In this document: piece by piece, positions 47,870 to 56,702 of the stretch
Position numbering within the stretch: position 1 is the stretch's first letter
How the letters are laid out: every line of letters starts with the position of its first letter
Assembly: GCF_043575855.1 (NCBI RefSeq)
Contig: NZ_CP144375.1
Span: 11,408,001 to 11,472,000 of the forward strand
Direction of reading: 5' to 3'
Source: Kutzneria buriramensis
GTDB taxonomy: Bacteria; Actinomycetota; Actinomycetes; Mycobacteriales; Pseudonocardiaceae
DNA: 64,000 bases
Made by a program: the position numbers and the translations under genes
Notes under the pieces: model-generated
The model's database searches: none
What the model was told of the DNA's origin: nothing
What the model saw: the letters and a program-made list of their open reading frames with translations, nothing else

Positions 47870-48790
47870 TCAGCGCAACGCGTTTGACCGGACCGTGAGA
47901 GTTCCGGCCACGGCGTCCAGGTCTGCGACCAGTCCAATTGGCACAGTCAGTGCCGCCGAACAGTGCCCGAAGCCGAGTTCCCACGCTACGGGCACGCCGA
48001 GCCCGCCGAGCCGATCGGCGAGCATCGCGCGCACGTGCACGGGGTCGCCGCAGCCGGTCCACGACCCCAGCGCGATGCCGTTGACCCCGTCGAACCAGCC
48101 GGCACGCAGCAGTTTCGTGACGATGCCGTCCAATCGGTACGGATCCTCGTTGACGTCTTCGAGAAGCGCGATCGCGCCATCGGGCGGCGGCGGGGCGGTC
48201 CGCGCGGCGAGCCCGGCGGCCAGCAGGCTGGCGTTGCCGCCGACGACCACACCCGACGCCCGGCCCGCAACCAGTGCTCCGGCGCCGGGTCGCGTCAACA
48301 CCCGAACGGCGGCAGGATCGAACACCGTCGAGTGAAAGTGCTGCTGCGCCTGCTCGTCCTCGGTGAACGCAAGGGTGGCCAGCATGGGCGCGAACAGCGT
48401 CACCAGGTTCAACCGCGCGCCGATGTAGTCGTGCAGCGTGGTCACGTCGCTGGAGCCGGCGAACACCTTCGGCCCGGCGGCGGCCATCGCCGACCAGTCC
48501 AGCAGGTCCACCATGCGCATGCAGCCGTAGCCGCCGCGGACACAGAACACCGCCGCCACCTCGGGATCGCACCAGGCGTCCTGGAGGTCGGCGGCGCGGT
48601 CCGCGTCGGTGCCGGCGAGGTAGCCGAGGTGCCGGTCCAGCACGTGCTTGCCGAGTCGTACCCGCAGGCCCCACGACTCCACGATCTCGATACCGGCCCT
48701 GAGCACCTCCTCCGGCACGCGCCCGGCCGGTGCCACGAGCGCCACCAGGTCACCGGGTTTGAGCCGGTCCGGTCGGGTCCGTTCGATCAC
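47870..48790 (-). CDS. S66 LD-carboxypeptidase family protein
   Basis: 306 aa from a GTG that overlaps the S9 peptidase stop. The N-terminus LKPGDLVALVAPAGRVPEEVL is typical. The nucleophile serine lies in FAGSSDVTTLH after VFCVRGGYGCMRMVDLLDW; the later Glu is in ALLEDVNEDPYRLDG and the His in ELGFGHCSAAL. The family cleaves the L-Lys/D-Ala bond in murein tetrapeptides or, as MccF, detoxifies microcin C. Either role is possible here. Confidence 0.88.
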   Translation of the reverse strand: MIERTRPDRLKPGDLVALVAPAGRVPEEVLRAGIEIVESWGLRVRLGKHVLDRHLGYLAGTDADRAADLQDAWCDPEVAAVFCVRGGYGCMRMVDLLDWSAMAAAGPKVFAGSSDVTTLHDYIGARLNLVTLFAPMLATLAFTEDEQAQQHFHSTVFDPAAVRVLTRPGAGALVAGRASGVVVGGNASLLAAGLAARTAPPPPDGAIALLEDVNEDPYRLDGIVTKLLRAGWFDGVNGIALGSWTGCGDPVHVRAMLADRLGGLGVPVAWELGFGHCSAALTVPIGLVADLDAVAGTLTVRSNALR

Positions 48791-50730
48791 GTGTGCAGCG
48801 CCAGTCGCGGCACGTCCACCGGCTCGAAGCCCAGCACCTGCCCGTAGAACGACAGCTCCGCCTCCAGCGCCGCCTTGATCGTCTCGGCCCGCCGGAAGCC
48901 GTGCTGCTCGCCGGCGAAGCCGAGGTACGCGTGCCGGATGCCGCTGCCGTCGATCGCCCGCGCGAACGCCTCGGTGTGCGCCGGCGGGCAGACCTCGTCC
49001 TCAAGGCCCTGCAACAGCAGGATGGGCCCGGTGAGCTTGTCCGGCCGCTCGCTGGGGGACCGCTCCAGGTACACCTCGCGGGCGGTGTCCAGCGGCCCGA
49101 TCAGGCCGTCCAGGTAGCGGGACTCGAAGTCGTGCGTCTCGCCGCTGGCGAAGGCGATCATGTCGACGGCCGGGTACATCGCGTTGCCGCACGCGAACGG
49201 CGACGGCATGGTCAGCGCGGCGGCGGTGGTGAAGCCGCCGGCGCTGCCACCGCGGATCGCCAGCCGCGCCCGGTCGGCGATGCCCTCATCGGCCAGGGCG
49301 GTCGCCACCGCGCCGCAGTCCTGCACGTCGACGACGCCCCACTGGCCGTTCAGGCGCTCGCGGAACCGCCGGCCGTAGCCGGTGGAACCGCCGTAGTTGA
49401 CGGCCACGACGCCGATGCCGCGGCTGGTGAAGTAGGTCACCGTCAGGCTCAGGGTGCCGGACACGCTGCCGGTCGGGCCGCCGTGGACGTGCACGACGTA
49501 CGGCGGCAGCTCGCCCTCGGGCGCCACGAAGTCCGGGTTGGTCGGCGGGTACACGAAAGCGGGGATCTTCTCCCCGTCCGGGCTGGTGAAGACCTGCTCG
49601 TACGGGGTCGGCAGGTACACCGGGTCCAGCGGCAGCGGCTCGCCGACCGTCAGCACGCTCGCCTCGCCGGTGGACAGGTCCAGCCGCACGACGGCCTCCT
49701 CGTCCCGCGGGCCGCCAGCTATGCCGACGACCACGCCGTCCGCCGCCGAGATCTGTCCCAGCCACACCGGCAGATCCGTCTCGACGTCGGTGACGGTGCC
49801 GCTGCGCTCGTCCAGCACCGCCAGCGCGGTGCCGCGGATCACCGCGTGCCGGCCGTTGCCCAGCGGCGCGAACCAGCTGCTGCCCAGCCGCCACAGCGGG
49901 CCGCCGAGCTCCTCCTCGCACGGCGCGAGGTTGGTCGCCGTGCCGTCCAGGGTGATGCGGTGCAGGTTCCACCAGCCCTGCGGGTCGGTCAGCGCGAGCA
50001 GCGTCTCCGGGCTCTCCCACCGGAACTGGCACACCGCCTCGGCCGGCCCGCCGGCGATCACCCGGTGCTCGCCGACCTTGCCGTCCTCGGTCAGCTCGGC
50101 CACGCACAGCTCGGTGCCGTCCCACGGCATCGCCGGGTGGTTCCAGCCCAGCCACGCCACGTGCCGACCGTCCGGCGACGGCTGCGGGGCGGACATGAAG
50201 TGGTGGCTCGCGACCAGCACCCGTGCCTGCTGCGTGCCGTCCAGCGGCAGCGCGACCAGGTCGCGGCGGACGTCCACGTTCGCGGCGCTGAGCTGGGTCT
50301 CCCGCACGCACCACACCTCGGCGCCGTCCGGGCTGGCCGTCAGGTCCGTGTAGCGGTACCAGTGCTCGTGCGGCGGCTCCGGGCTGATCGGCCGGGGCTC
50401 GGCGGCCGGGTCGTCCCCGTCCACGAGGTACACCCGCTGGTCGTTCCAGTGCGTGAACGCGATCCGGCCGCCGACGAAGGCCCACGGCTTGCCGCCGTAC
50501 TCGTGCACGCGGTTGCGGGCGTTCCACGGCGCGGCCAGCACCTGTCGGGGCTGCTCACCCGGTTTCCCGGCCCGCATGAGCACCACTCGGCCGCCCTCCT
50601 CGGGACGGCTCTCGGCCCACCACGTCTCCCCGTCGTGCTGGTCGACCCACTGGATCGACCCGCCCGCCCCGGCCACGTCCTGCGCGGCCAGCGGGGACAC
50701 CCACGTTCCGTACGGCGCGATCGTCACCAC
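48787..50730 (-). CDS. S9 prolyl oligopeptidase family protein
   Basis: 647 aa, cytosolic, no signal peptide. An N-terminal beta-propeller (about 1-390) is followed by an alpha/beta-hydrolase with the nucleophile in IRGGSAGGFT, preceded by VNYGGSTGYGRRFRERLNGQWGVVDVQD; the Asp lies in GLEDEVCPPAHTEAF and the His in GEQHGFRR. It should cleave short peptides. GTGA overlap joins it to the S66 gene, suggesting joint peptide or murein-peptide processing. Confidence 0.92.
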   Translation of the reverse strand: MVTIAPYGTWVSPLAAQDVAGAGGSIQWVDQHDGETWWAESRPEEGGRVVLMRAGKPGEQPRQVLAAPWNARNRVHEYGGKPWAFVGGRIAFTHWNDQRVYLVDGDDPAAEPRPISPEPPHEHWYRYTDLTASPDGAEVWCVRETQLSAANVDVRRDLVALPLDGTQQARVLVASHHFMSAPQPSPDGRHVAWLGWNHPAMPWDGTELCVAELTEDGKVGEHRVIAGGPAEAVCQFRWESPETLLALTDPQGWWNLHRITLDGTATNLAPCEEELGGPLWRLGSSWFAPLGNGRHAVIRGTALAVLDERSGTVTDVETDLPVWLGQISAADGVVVGIAGGPRDEEAVVRLDLSTGEASVLTVGEPLPLDPVYLPTPYEQVFTSPDGEKIPAFVYPPTNPDFVAPEGELPPYVVHVHGGPTGSVSGTLSLTVTYFTSRGIGVVAVNYGGSTGYGRRFRERLNGQWGVVDVQDCGAVATALADEGIADRARLAIRGGSAGGFTTAAALTMPSPFACGNAMYPAVDMIAFASGETHDFESRYLDGLIGPLDTAREVYLERSPSERPDKLTGPILLLQGLEDEVCPPAHTEAFARAIDGSGIRHAYLGFAGEQHGFRRAETIKAALEAELSFYGQVLGFEPVDVPRLALHT

Positions 50731-50965
50731 GGCAAGACCCTATCCCCACTGATCACCCGCCGACGCCACGCGGGGCGTGCCCACCGCGGCGGCGGTTCGA
50801 CACAAAGAACCCAGCCCGCCGAATATCTGTGGACAGTGGAATGCGGTCCCGTGACGGGTATGACGAATTCACAGGCCGGCTCGGGAGGCGAGCACCATCG
50901 TCAGCCCCCGGGTCACTTGAAGACTTGGCATCACGTTGAACCGTCTTCAGACACGAGAGGGAACC

Positions 50966-51106
50966 ATGAACCTGATCGCCGGCGACACGATGTTTTTAGT
51001 GATCCACCAGCCGGATGGCCTGGCCGGGGGCGGCTTCGACGGGGTGGTGGCGCCCCCGGTGTGCGGTATCTCGGCGTCAGCCGCAGACGACGCGACCGCC
51101 CGGTAG
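50966..51106 (+). CDS. Possible 46-aa small protein with a TTA codon
   Basis: ATG with GAGAGGGAACC upstream, a good ribosome site, and a TAG at 51104. The peptide starts MNLIAGDTMFLVIHQPDGL, then AGGGFDGVVAPPVCGISASA, ending DDATAR. Codon 11 is the rare leucine codon TTA, which in Streptomyces makes translation depend on the bldA tRNA. It is the only plausible gene in the 700-bp gap 50731-51435. No family recognised; it could be chance. Confidence 0.35.
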   Translation: MNLIAGDTMFLVIHQPDGLAGGGFDGVVAPPVCGISASAADDATAR

Positions 51107-51184
51107 TTCATCTTCTCGTGCTGTTCTGCCGAACGGTGCTCCATATGTCGGGACCGCGTGACCATTTCCCTGACGGCATGGTGG

Positions 51185-51213
51185 CCTCGCCGCGTATGCG
51201 GTACGCGGCGAGG
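51185..51213. terminator. Hairpin with perfect 12-bp stem
   Basis: CCTCGCCGCGTA and its reverse complement TACGCGGCGAGG flank the loop TGCGG. It lies 80 bp after the possible small gene and 220 bp before the DUF711 start. No T-tract. The rest of the gap 50731-51435 shows nothing else I can name. Confidence 0.5.
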
Positions 51214-51435
51214 CTGGTCGAATGCGAGGAACACCCGTCTCGCCGGCGGGACCGGCTCGCCTGTTCGCTTATCGCCGAACCGGTTGACCCATTGCTGCGA
51301 CTATGGCCCGTCGGTACGCTCCACATCGTCTGACCTGCACTTATGCCACACCTGCACGTTCCTCGAGGCGGTTTGCGAATCGCCCGTTTCGAGTCCCGCG
51401 CGCATCGTCACCACGCACCTGGGGAGGATTTCAGC

Positions 51436-52602
51436 GTGAAGGATCGGACCGTGCTGCGCACCATCACCCTCGGCCTGGCGGGACCGCACCCGCTGTCCGA
51501 GGACCGCGTCGAGCAGGCCGCCATGCTGCTGCGCGACGCGGCGGCCGCCTGCGACGCCGTGGGCTTCGAGGTGCAGACGCTCCGCATCAGCACCGGCGGC
51601 GCGCTCGACGACCTGAGCGACCCGGACCTGGTCCGCTACGCGGAACGCCTCCAGTGGGTGCTCGACGACGTCGCCATCGACCACTTCTCGCTCGGAGCCG
51701 TGCCCGCCGCGGACCCGAGCGTGCCGATCGACCGCCTCTCCGTGCTGGAGGACGTGCTAGTTGGCAATCCCGCGCTCAACTGCGCGGTGCAACTGGCCAC
51801 CGTCGAGCACGGCATCCGCGTGGAGGCCGCGTTGCCGGTCGCCCGGGTGATGCGCGGCCTGGCCGAACGCACCGACGGAGGCGTGGGCAACTTCCGCTTC
51901 GCCGCCCTGGCCTGCGTCGGCCCGGGGCACCCGTTCTTCCCAGCCGCCCACCACGCGGGACCCGACGCCATCAGCGTCGGCCTCCAATCCGCCGACGTCG
52001 CCAGCGCGGCGCTGGCCGGCGTGCGACCGCTGGACCTCCCGGCGATCACCGGCCGCGTGCGTGACGCCATCACCGCGCAGGCCAAGCCCGTCGTGGACGT
52101 CCTCGACGCTTTCGCACGGGAGGCCGGACTGGAGTTCGGCGGCATCGACGTGTCGCCGGCGCCGTCGATCGAGGCGGGCATCGCGGCCGCTGTGCAGGCG
52201 GGCGTCGGCGGCCCGATCGGCTCCGCCGGCACGATCGCCGTGGTCGGCGCGATCACCACCGCACTGCGCACGACCGGCCTGCCGACCTGTGGTTACAACG
52301 GCCTGATGCTGCCGGTGCTGGAAGACGTCGACCTGGCGTCCCACTGGGAGGCGGGCCGGCTCGTCGCCCACCAACTGCTCGCCTACTCCGCGATCTGCGG
52401 CACCGGGCTGGACACCGTGCCGCTGCCCGGCGACGCCTCCGAGACGGAGATCGCCGGCCTGCTGCTCGACACCGCAACCCTGGCCACGAGGCTCGTCAAA
52501 CCGCTGTCCGCGCGCCTTTTCCCGGTTCCCGGCCTGCGCGCTGGTGACCGCACGGCGTTCGGCTCGCCGCACCTGACCGACATCACGCTGCCTGGGGACT
52601 GA
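51436..52602 (+). CDS. DUF711 family protein
   Basis: 388 aa from the GTG at 51436, with GGGGAGG 8 bp upstream; the frame is open 31 codons further but that part does not look like the family. It aligns with DUF711/UPF0210: VLRTITLGLAGPHPLS at the start, GNFRFAALACVGPGHPFFPAA in the middle and ISVGLQSADV. The fold is a glycyl-radical-like barrel without known activity. A ParB-like regulator gene follows 63 bp downstream on the same strand. Confidence 0.85.
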   Translation: MKDRTVLRTITLGLAGPHPLSEDRVEQAAMLLRDAAAACDAVGFEVQTLRISTGGALDDLSDPDLVRYAERLQWVLDDVAIDHFSLGAVPAADPSVPIDRLSVLEDVLVGNPALNCAVQLATVEHGIRVEAALPVARVMRGLAERTDGGVGNFRFAALACVGPGHPFFPAAHHAGPDAISVGLQSADVASAALAGVRPLDLPAITGRVRDAITAQAKPVVDVLDAFAREAGLEFGGIDVSPAPSIEAGIAAAVQAGVGGPIGSAGTIAVVGAITTALRTTGLPTCGYNGLMLPVLEDVDLASHWEAGRLVAHQLLAYSAICGTGLDTVPLPGDASETEIAGLLLDTATLATRLVKPLSARLFPVPGLRAGDRTAFGSPHLTDITLPGD

Positions 52603-52665
52603 CTTTCGACGCGCGTTCGGTGGGGACCCGAACAGCGCCGACGCACAGATATTGGGGGAGTACCG

Positions 52666-53628
52666 ATGGACACGACAGGCTTACCGGCGGTGACCGACCG
52701 CCGCCCGGTGCTCCTGCGCATCGGCGACCTGGTGATCGGCGGATCGCCGCGGCTCGGCGGCGTCGATGACGAACACGTGCGGCTGCTCGCCGAGCTGACG
52801 CAGCAACTGCCGCCGATCCTCGTGCACCGCAGGACGATGCGCGTGCTCGACGGCGTGCACCGGGTTCGTGCCGCGCAGCTCAAGGGACACGGCATGATCG
52901 AGGCCGAGTTCCACGACGGCAACGAGCAGGAGGCATTCCTGCTGGCGGTGGAGCGCAACATCGCGCACGGCTTGCCGCTGTCGCTGGCCGACCGCAAGGC
53001 CGCGGCGGCCCGTATCCTCGCCGCCTGGCCGCACCGGTCCGACCGGGCCATCGCGGCCAGCACGGGTCTTTCCGACCGCACCGTGCGGACGATCCGGCAG
53101 CGTTCGAGTGCGGGTTCCTCGCAGTCGAACGCCCGGGTCGGCCAGGACGGCCGCGTCCGTCCGATGAGCACGGTCGAGGGACGGCTGCGCGCCTGGGAGA
53201 TCATGCGCGCCCGACCCGAGACCGCGCTGCGGGCCGTGGCCGAGTCCGCCGGGGTGTCCCTGGGCACCGTGCACGACGTGCGGGAGCGGATGCGCCGCGG
53301 CGAGAGCCCGGTGCCAGCCCGGCAGGCCACCGCCGCGGCGGCGCCGAGTGCGCCGCCCAGACAACCGGCGAAGCCAGCCACGCCGGCTCGCACCCGCGAC
53401 GTCCGGACCACGCTGGACCGACTGCGCCGCGACCCGTCGCTGCGGTTCACCGAGAACGGCCGCTCGATGCTGCGCTGGCTCGGCATGCACACCATCGCCG
53501 TCGAGGACTGGCAGGACCTGCTCGCCGGCACGCCCGCACACTGCACGGAGATGATCGCCGAGCTGGCCTGGCACACCGCCGACGCGTGGCAGCGGTTCGC
53601 CCGTGAGCTCGAACAGCGCGAGTCGTGA
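52666..53628 (+). CDS. StrR-like ParB-domain transcriptional regulator
   Basis: 320 aa, ATG with GGGGGAG 6 bp upstream. The N-terminal ParB/Srx domain includes LLAELTQQLPPILVHRRTMRVLDGVHRVRAAQLKG. Two helix-turn-helix segments follow (HRSDRAIAASTGLSDRTVRTIRQ and LRAVAESAGVSLGTVHDVRERM), then a Pro/Ala linker and a C-terminal helical domain. StrR, NovG and related proteins of this design activate antibiotic clusters. It lies about 8 kb from the NRPS cassette; control of that cassette is inference. Confidence 0.85.
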   Translation: MDTTGLPAVTDRRPVLLRIGDLVIGGSPRLGGVDDEHVRLLAELTQQLPPILVHRRTMRVLDGVHRVRAAQLKGHGMIEAEFHDGNEQEAFLLAVERNIAHGLPLSLADRKAAAARILAAWPHRSDRAIAASTGLSDRTVRTIRQRSSAGSSQSNARVGQDGRVRPMSTVEGRLRAWEIMRARPETALRAVAESAGVSLGTVHDVRERMRRGESPVPARQATAAAAPSAPPRQPAKPATPARTRDVRTTLDRLRRDPSLRFTENGRSMLRWLGMHTIAVEDWQDLLAGTPAHCTEMIAELAWHTADAWQRFARELEQRES

Positions 53629-53633
53629 CGACT

Positions 53634-53663
53634 GTGGCCTCGGCGTCGAGACGCCGAGGCCAC
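53634..53663. terminator. Bidirectional hairpin terminator
   Basis: Perfect 14-bp stem GTGGCCTCGGCGTC with its reverse complement around a 2-nt centre GA. It lies between the convergent StrR-like regulator and MFS genes, within 6 bp of each stop. Confidence 0.8.
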
Positions 53664-53668
53664 GTTCA

Positions 53669-54985
53669 TCAGTCCAGGTCACGCGCCGGCTCCGGCACCG
53701 CGAGCAGCCCGCCGACCGTCGCCAGTCCGCCGATCACCAGCGCGCCCATGACGAACGTCGTCAGGTTCGCCACCCCGCCGCTCCAGGCGTTGACGAGGGT
53801 GGGCACCAGACCGGCCAGCGCGAAGCTGAAGTTGATCGACAGCGCCACCCCGGACGCCCGCACCGCGGTGGGGAACCGCTGGTTCAGGAACACCGGCATC
53901 GGCCCGAACGCGCCGACGCTCAGGCAGGACATCGCCACCGTCACCACGGCCACCGGCACCAGCGCCTGCGGCCCGTTCAGACCCGCCAGCAAATGGAACA
54001 GCACCGGCAGCGCGATCGTGTTGAGAACCGCCACGGCGATCATCACCCGCTTGCGGCCGTACAGCTGGCTCAGGTGCCCCACCAGCGGGCCGAACGCCAG
54101 CGTCAGCAGGTTCACCACCACCAGCAGGCCGCTCACCGTGACCGGCGGCAGGTGGTTGACCACCTGGAGATAGGTCGGCAGGAAGCCCAGCGTCAGCAGG
54201 AAGTGCGTGGCGATGCCGAACACCACGGGCATGTTGAGCAGCATCAGCTTGCGGTGCGCGCCGAGCACCTCGCGGACCGGCCGGCGGGTCTTGTTGGCGT
54301 CCCGGTCCCACATCGGCGACTCCTCCAGGAACACCACCAGGACCAGGCTCAGCACCACCGGCAGGCCGCCGGCGAAGAACATCGCCCGCCAGCCCCACGC
54401 GGCGAACTGGTTGCCGGGAAACGCCTGCAACGCAAGGAAGAGCGCCAACGACGCGAGCACGCTGCCGACCGTCGTGCCGCCGCCGCCCACGATCCCCGAC
54501 ACCAGGCCACGCCAGCGCGGGCGCACGGTCTCGATGGCCATGGTGAGCGTGGAGGCGAACACGCCGCCGACGAACATGCCCTGCGCCAAGCGAAGCACCA
54601 GCAGCAGGACCGGGGCGATCACGCCGGCGGACGCCTCCACCGGCAGCGCTCCGATCGTGCACGTGACCGCGCCGACGCCGAACAACGCGAGGATCATCGC
54701 TCGCCGGCGGCCGAAGCGGTCGGCGATGCTGCCCATCACCGCCGCGCCGATCGGGCGCATCAGCAGCGTCGCGGCGAGCGTGCTGAACGCGCCGGCGAGC
54801 GAGAGAGCCTTGTTGTCACTGGGAAAGAACAGCGTCGCGATCACCGGCGCCACGAACACCGCGACGTACATGTCGTAGAAGTCCAGGGTGAAACCGACCG
54901 ACGAGGAGAGCGTCGCCCGGAATCCGCGGCCCGGCCTCGCCCCCGTCACGGCGCGCGCCGGCGTTCTGTCGATCGTCGTAGTCAT
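53669..54985 (-). CDS. MFS metabolite:H+ symporter (MHS family)
   Basis: 438 aa from the ATG at 54985. Twelve membrane helices. The MHS-type signature is near the start (SSSVGFTLDFYDMYVAVFVAPVIATLFFP) and loop 2-3 reads GSIADRFGRRRAMI; PVREVLGAHRKLMLLN is the central loop. Relatives import organic or aromatic acids, shikimate or proline/betaine. It is divergent from the aldehyde dehydrogenase gene, 188 bp between the starts, suggesting joint catabolic use. Confidence 0.88.
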   Translation of the reverse strand: MTTTIDRTPARAVTGARPGRGFRATLSSSVGFTLDFYDMYVAVFVAPVIATLFFPSDNKALSLAGAFSTLAATLLMRPIGAAVMGSIADRFGRRRAMILALFGVGAVTCTIGALPVEASAGVIAPVLLLVLRLAQGMFVGGVFASTLTMAIETVRPRWRGLVSGIVGGGGTTVGSVLASLALFLALQAFPGNQFAAWGWRAMFFAGGLPVVLSLVLVVFLEESPMWDRDANKTRRPVREVLGAHRKLMLLNMPVVFGIATHFLLTLGFLPTYLQVVNHLPPVTVSGLLVVVNLLTLAFGPLVGHLSQLYGRKRVMIAVAVLNTIALPVLFHLLAGLNGPQALVPVAVVTVAMSCLSVGAFGPMPVFLNQRFPTAVRASGVALSINFSFALAGLVPTLVNAWSGGVANLTTFVMGALVIGGLATVGGLLAVPEPARDLD

Positions 54986-55173
54986 GGAAGCCCCTGATGA
55001 GTCGGCCGAGGCGGCGGAAGGACGCCAGTCTGCGGCGGCTCCGCACCGGTGTCCACACGCGCTCGAACACCGCCAACGGGCCCGAAAAGCCTTGTGCCGC
55101 AAGGTTGACAGTCCCGGGCCGGGCAGGGGAGTTTGCATCGCGACCGCTCGTTCCGCAGCGCAGGGAGGACACC

Positions 55174-56661
55174 ATGACCGCGACCGCCGAAGTGAGAACG
55201 CTGACATCGCAGTGGATCGGGGGCGAGTGGACGCCCTCGGACGCGCGGCAGGGCATCGCGGTGACCGATCCGAGCGACGAGACCACGATCGCCACCGTGC
55301 CGGCCGGCACCGAGTCAGACATGCGCCGCGCGATCGCCGCCGCCTCCGGCGCGGCCGAGGCCTGGGCGCAAACCCCCGTGGCGCAACGCCTTGCGTTCCT
55401 CGAGCGGCTGCTGATCGGCCTGGACAAGCACCGCGAGGACCTCGCCGAGACCATCACCAGTGAGGTCGGCGCGCCCACCATGCTGGCCCGCCGCCTGCAC
55501 GTCGGCATGGCGCTGGGCATCGCCGAGTCCTTTGTGGACATCACCCGGAACTTCGAATTCGAGCGCCGGGTCGGCAACTCGCTGGTGGTGCGCGAGGCGG
55601 CCGGCGTGGTCGGCGCGATCACGCCGTGGAACGTGCCGCTGATCCTGGCCCTGCAGAAGATCGTGCCGGCGCTGATGGCCGGCTGCACGGTGGTGCACAA
55701 GCCGTCCGAGCTGACGCCGCTGCACGCGTACCTGCTCGCCGAGATCCTCGCCGAGGCGGACCTGCCACCCGGCGTGTTCAACATGGTCGTCGGCGAGGGC
55801 CTGACCGCCGGCGCCGCGCTGGCCGCGCACCCGGACGTGGACCTGCTGTCGTTCACCGGCTCCGTGCGCGCCGGCCGTGAGGTCGCGCGGCTGGCCTCGC
55901 AGCACCTCGCCCAGGTGCACCTGGAGCTCGGCGGCAAGAGCGCCAGCCTGGTGCTGGACGACGCCGACCTGGACTCGGCCGTGCGGGCCACGGTGGACCA
56001 GATCTGCTTCAACTCCGGCCAGGCGTGCTTGCAGTGGAGCCGGCTGCTGGTGCCCGCCGACCGTTACGACGAGGCGCTGGAGATCGCGGCTCAGACGGCC
56101 AACAACTACCGGGTCGGGCCGCCGCGCGCGGAGGACACCGACCTCGGCCCGCTGGTCTCGGCGGCGGCCCTGGAGCGGGTGCGCGGCTACATCAACACCG
56201 GCATCGCCGAAGGCGCCCGGCTGGTGGCCGGCGGCCCGGAGCCAGTGGAGGGCCTGCCGGTCGGCCACTACGTGCGACCCACCGTCTTCGGCGACGTCAC
56301 CGAGGACATGACGCTCGCCCGTGAGGAGGTCTTCGGGCCGGTCCTGTCGGTCATGCGCTACGAGGACGAGCAGGACGCCATCCGGCTGGCCAACAACACC
56401 GCCTACGGCCTGCACGGCTCGGTCTGGTCCGGCGACGTGGACCGCGCGCAGCGCGTGGCCCGCCGGATCCGCACCGGCCAGGTCGACATCAACGGCGGCC
56501 CGTTCAACATCCTCGCGCCGTTCGGCGGCGTGAAGGGCTCGGGCTACGGCCGGGAATGCGGCGTGGAGGGACTCGACGGCTTCTGCGCCGTCAAGTCCCT
56601 CCAGCTGCCGGTGGAGGAGAACGCCGAGCCGGTCGGCCCCCGGCTGCGTCGCGCGGAGTGA
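55174..56661 (+). CDS. Aldehyde dehydrogenase family protein
   Basis: 495 aa, ATG preceded by CAGGGAGG. NAD(P)-dependent ALDH with the oxyanion Asn in ITPWNVPL, the general base Glu in HLELGGKSASL, and the catalytic Cys285 in FNSGQACLQ. Length and motifs match the betaine/aromatic aldehyde branch. It probably oxidises an aldehyde taken up by or derived from the substrate of the divergent transporter. A strong hairpin follows the stop. Confidence 0.92.
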   Translation: MTATAEVRTLTSQWIGGEWTPSDARQGIAVTDPSDETTIATVPAGTESDMRRAIAAASGAAEAWAQTPVAQRLAFLERLLIGLDKHREDLAETITSEVGAPTMLARRLHVGMALGIAESFVDITRNFEFERRVGNSLVVREAAGVVGAITPWNVPLILALQKIVPALMAGCTVVHKPSELTPLHAYLLAEILAEADLPPGVFNMVVGEGLTAGAALAAHPDVDLLSFTGSVRAGREVARLASQHLAQVHLELGGKSASLVLDDADLDSAVRATVDQICFNSGQACLQWSRLLVPADRYDEALEIAAQTANNYRVGPPRAEDTDLGPLVSAAALERVRGYINTGIAEGARLVAGGPEPVEGLPVGHYVRPTVFGDVTEDMTLAREEVFGPVLSVMRYEDEQDAIRLANNTAYGLHGSVWSGDVDRAQRVARRIRTGQVDINGGPFNILAPFGGVKGSGYGRECGVEGLDGFCAVKSLQLPVEENAEPVGPRLRRAE

Positions 56662-56667
56662 CCGGCT

Positions 56668-56702
56668 CCGCTACCCGACCGCGACTGGCGGTCGGGTAGC
56701 GG
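56668..56702. terminator. Hairpin between convergent ALDH and membrane protein genes
   Basis: A 14-bp stem CCGCTACCCGACCG with its reverse complement around CGACTGG. It includes the stop codon and last codons of the opposing membrane-protein gene, so it can terminate the ALDH transcript while also being coding on the other strand. Confidence 0.75.

Noticed and set aside
54986..55173. CCTTG-TGCCG-CAAGG as an operator between the MFS and ALDH genes
   Set aside because: Only 5-bp arms; frequent by chance in such sequence.
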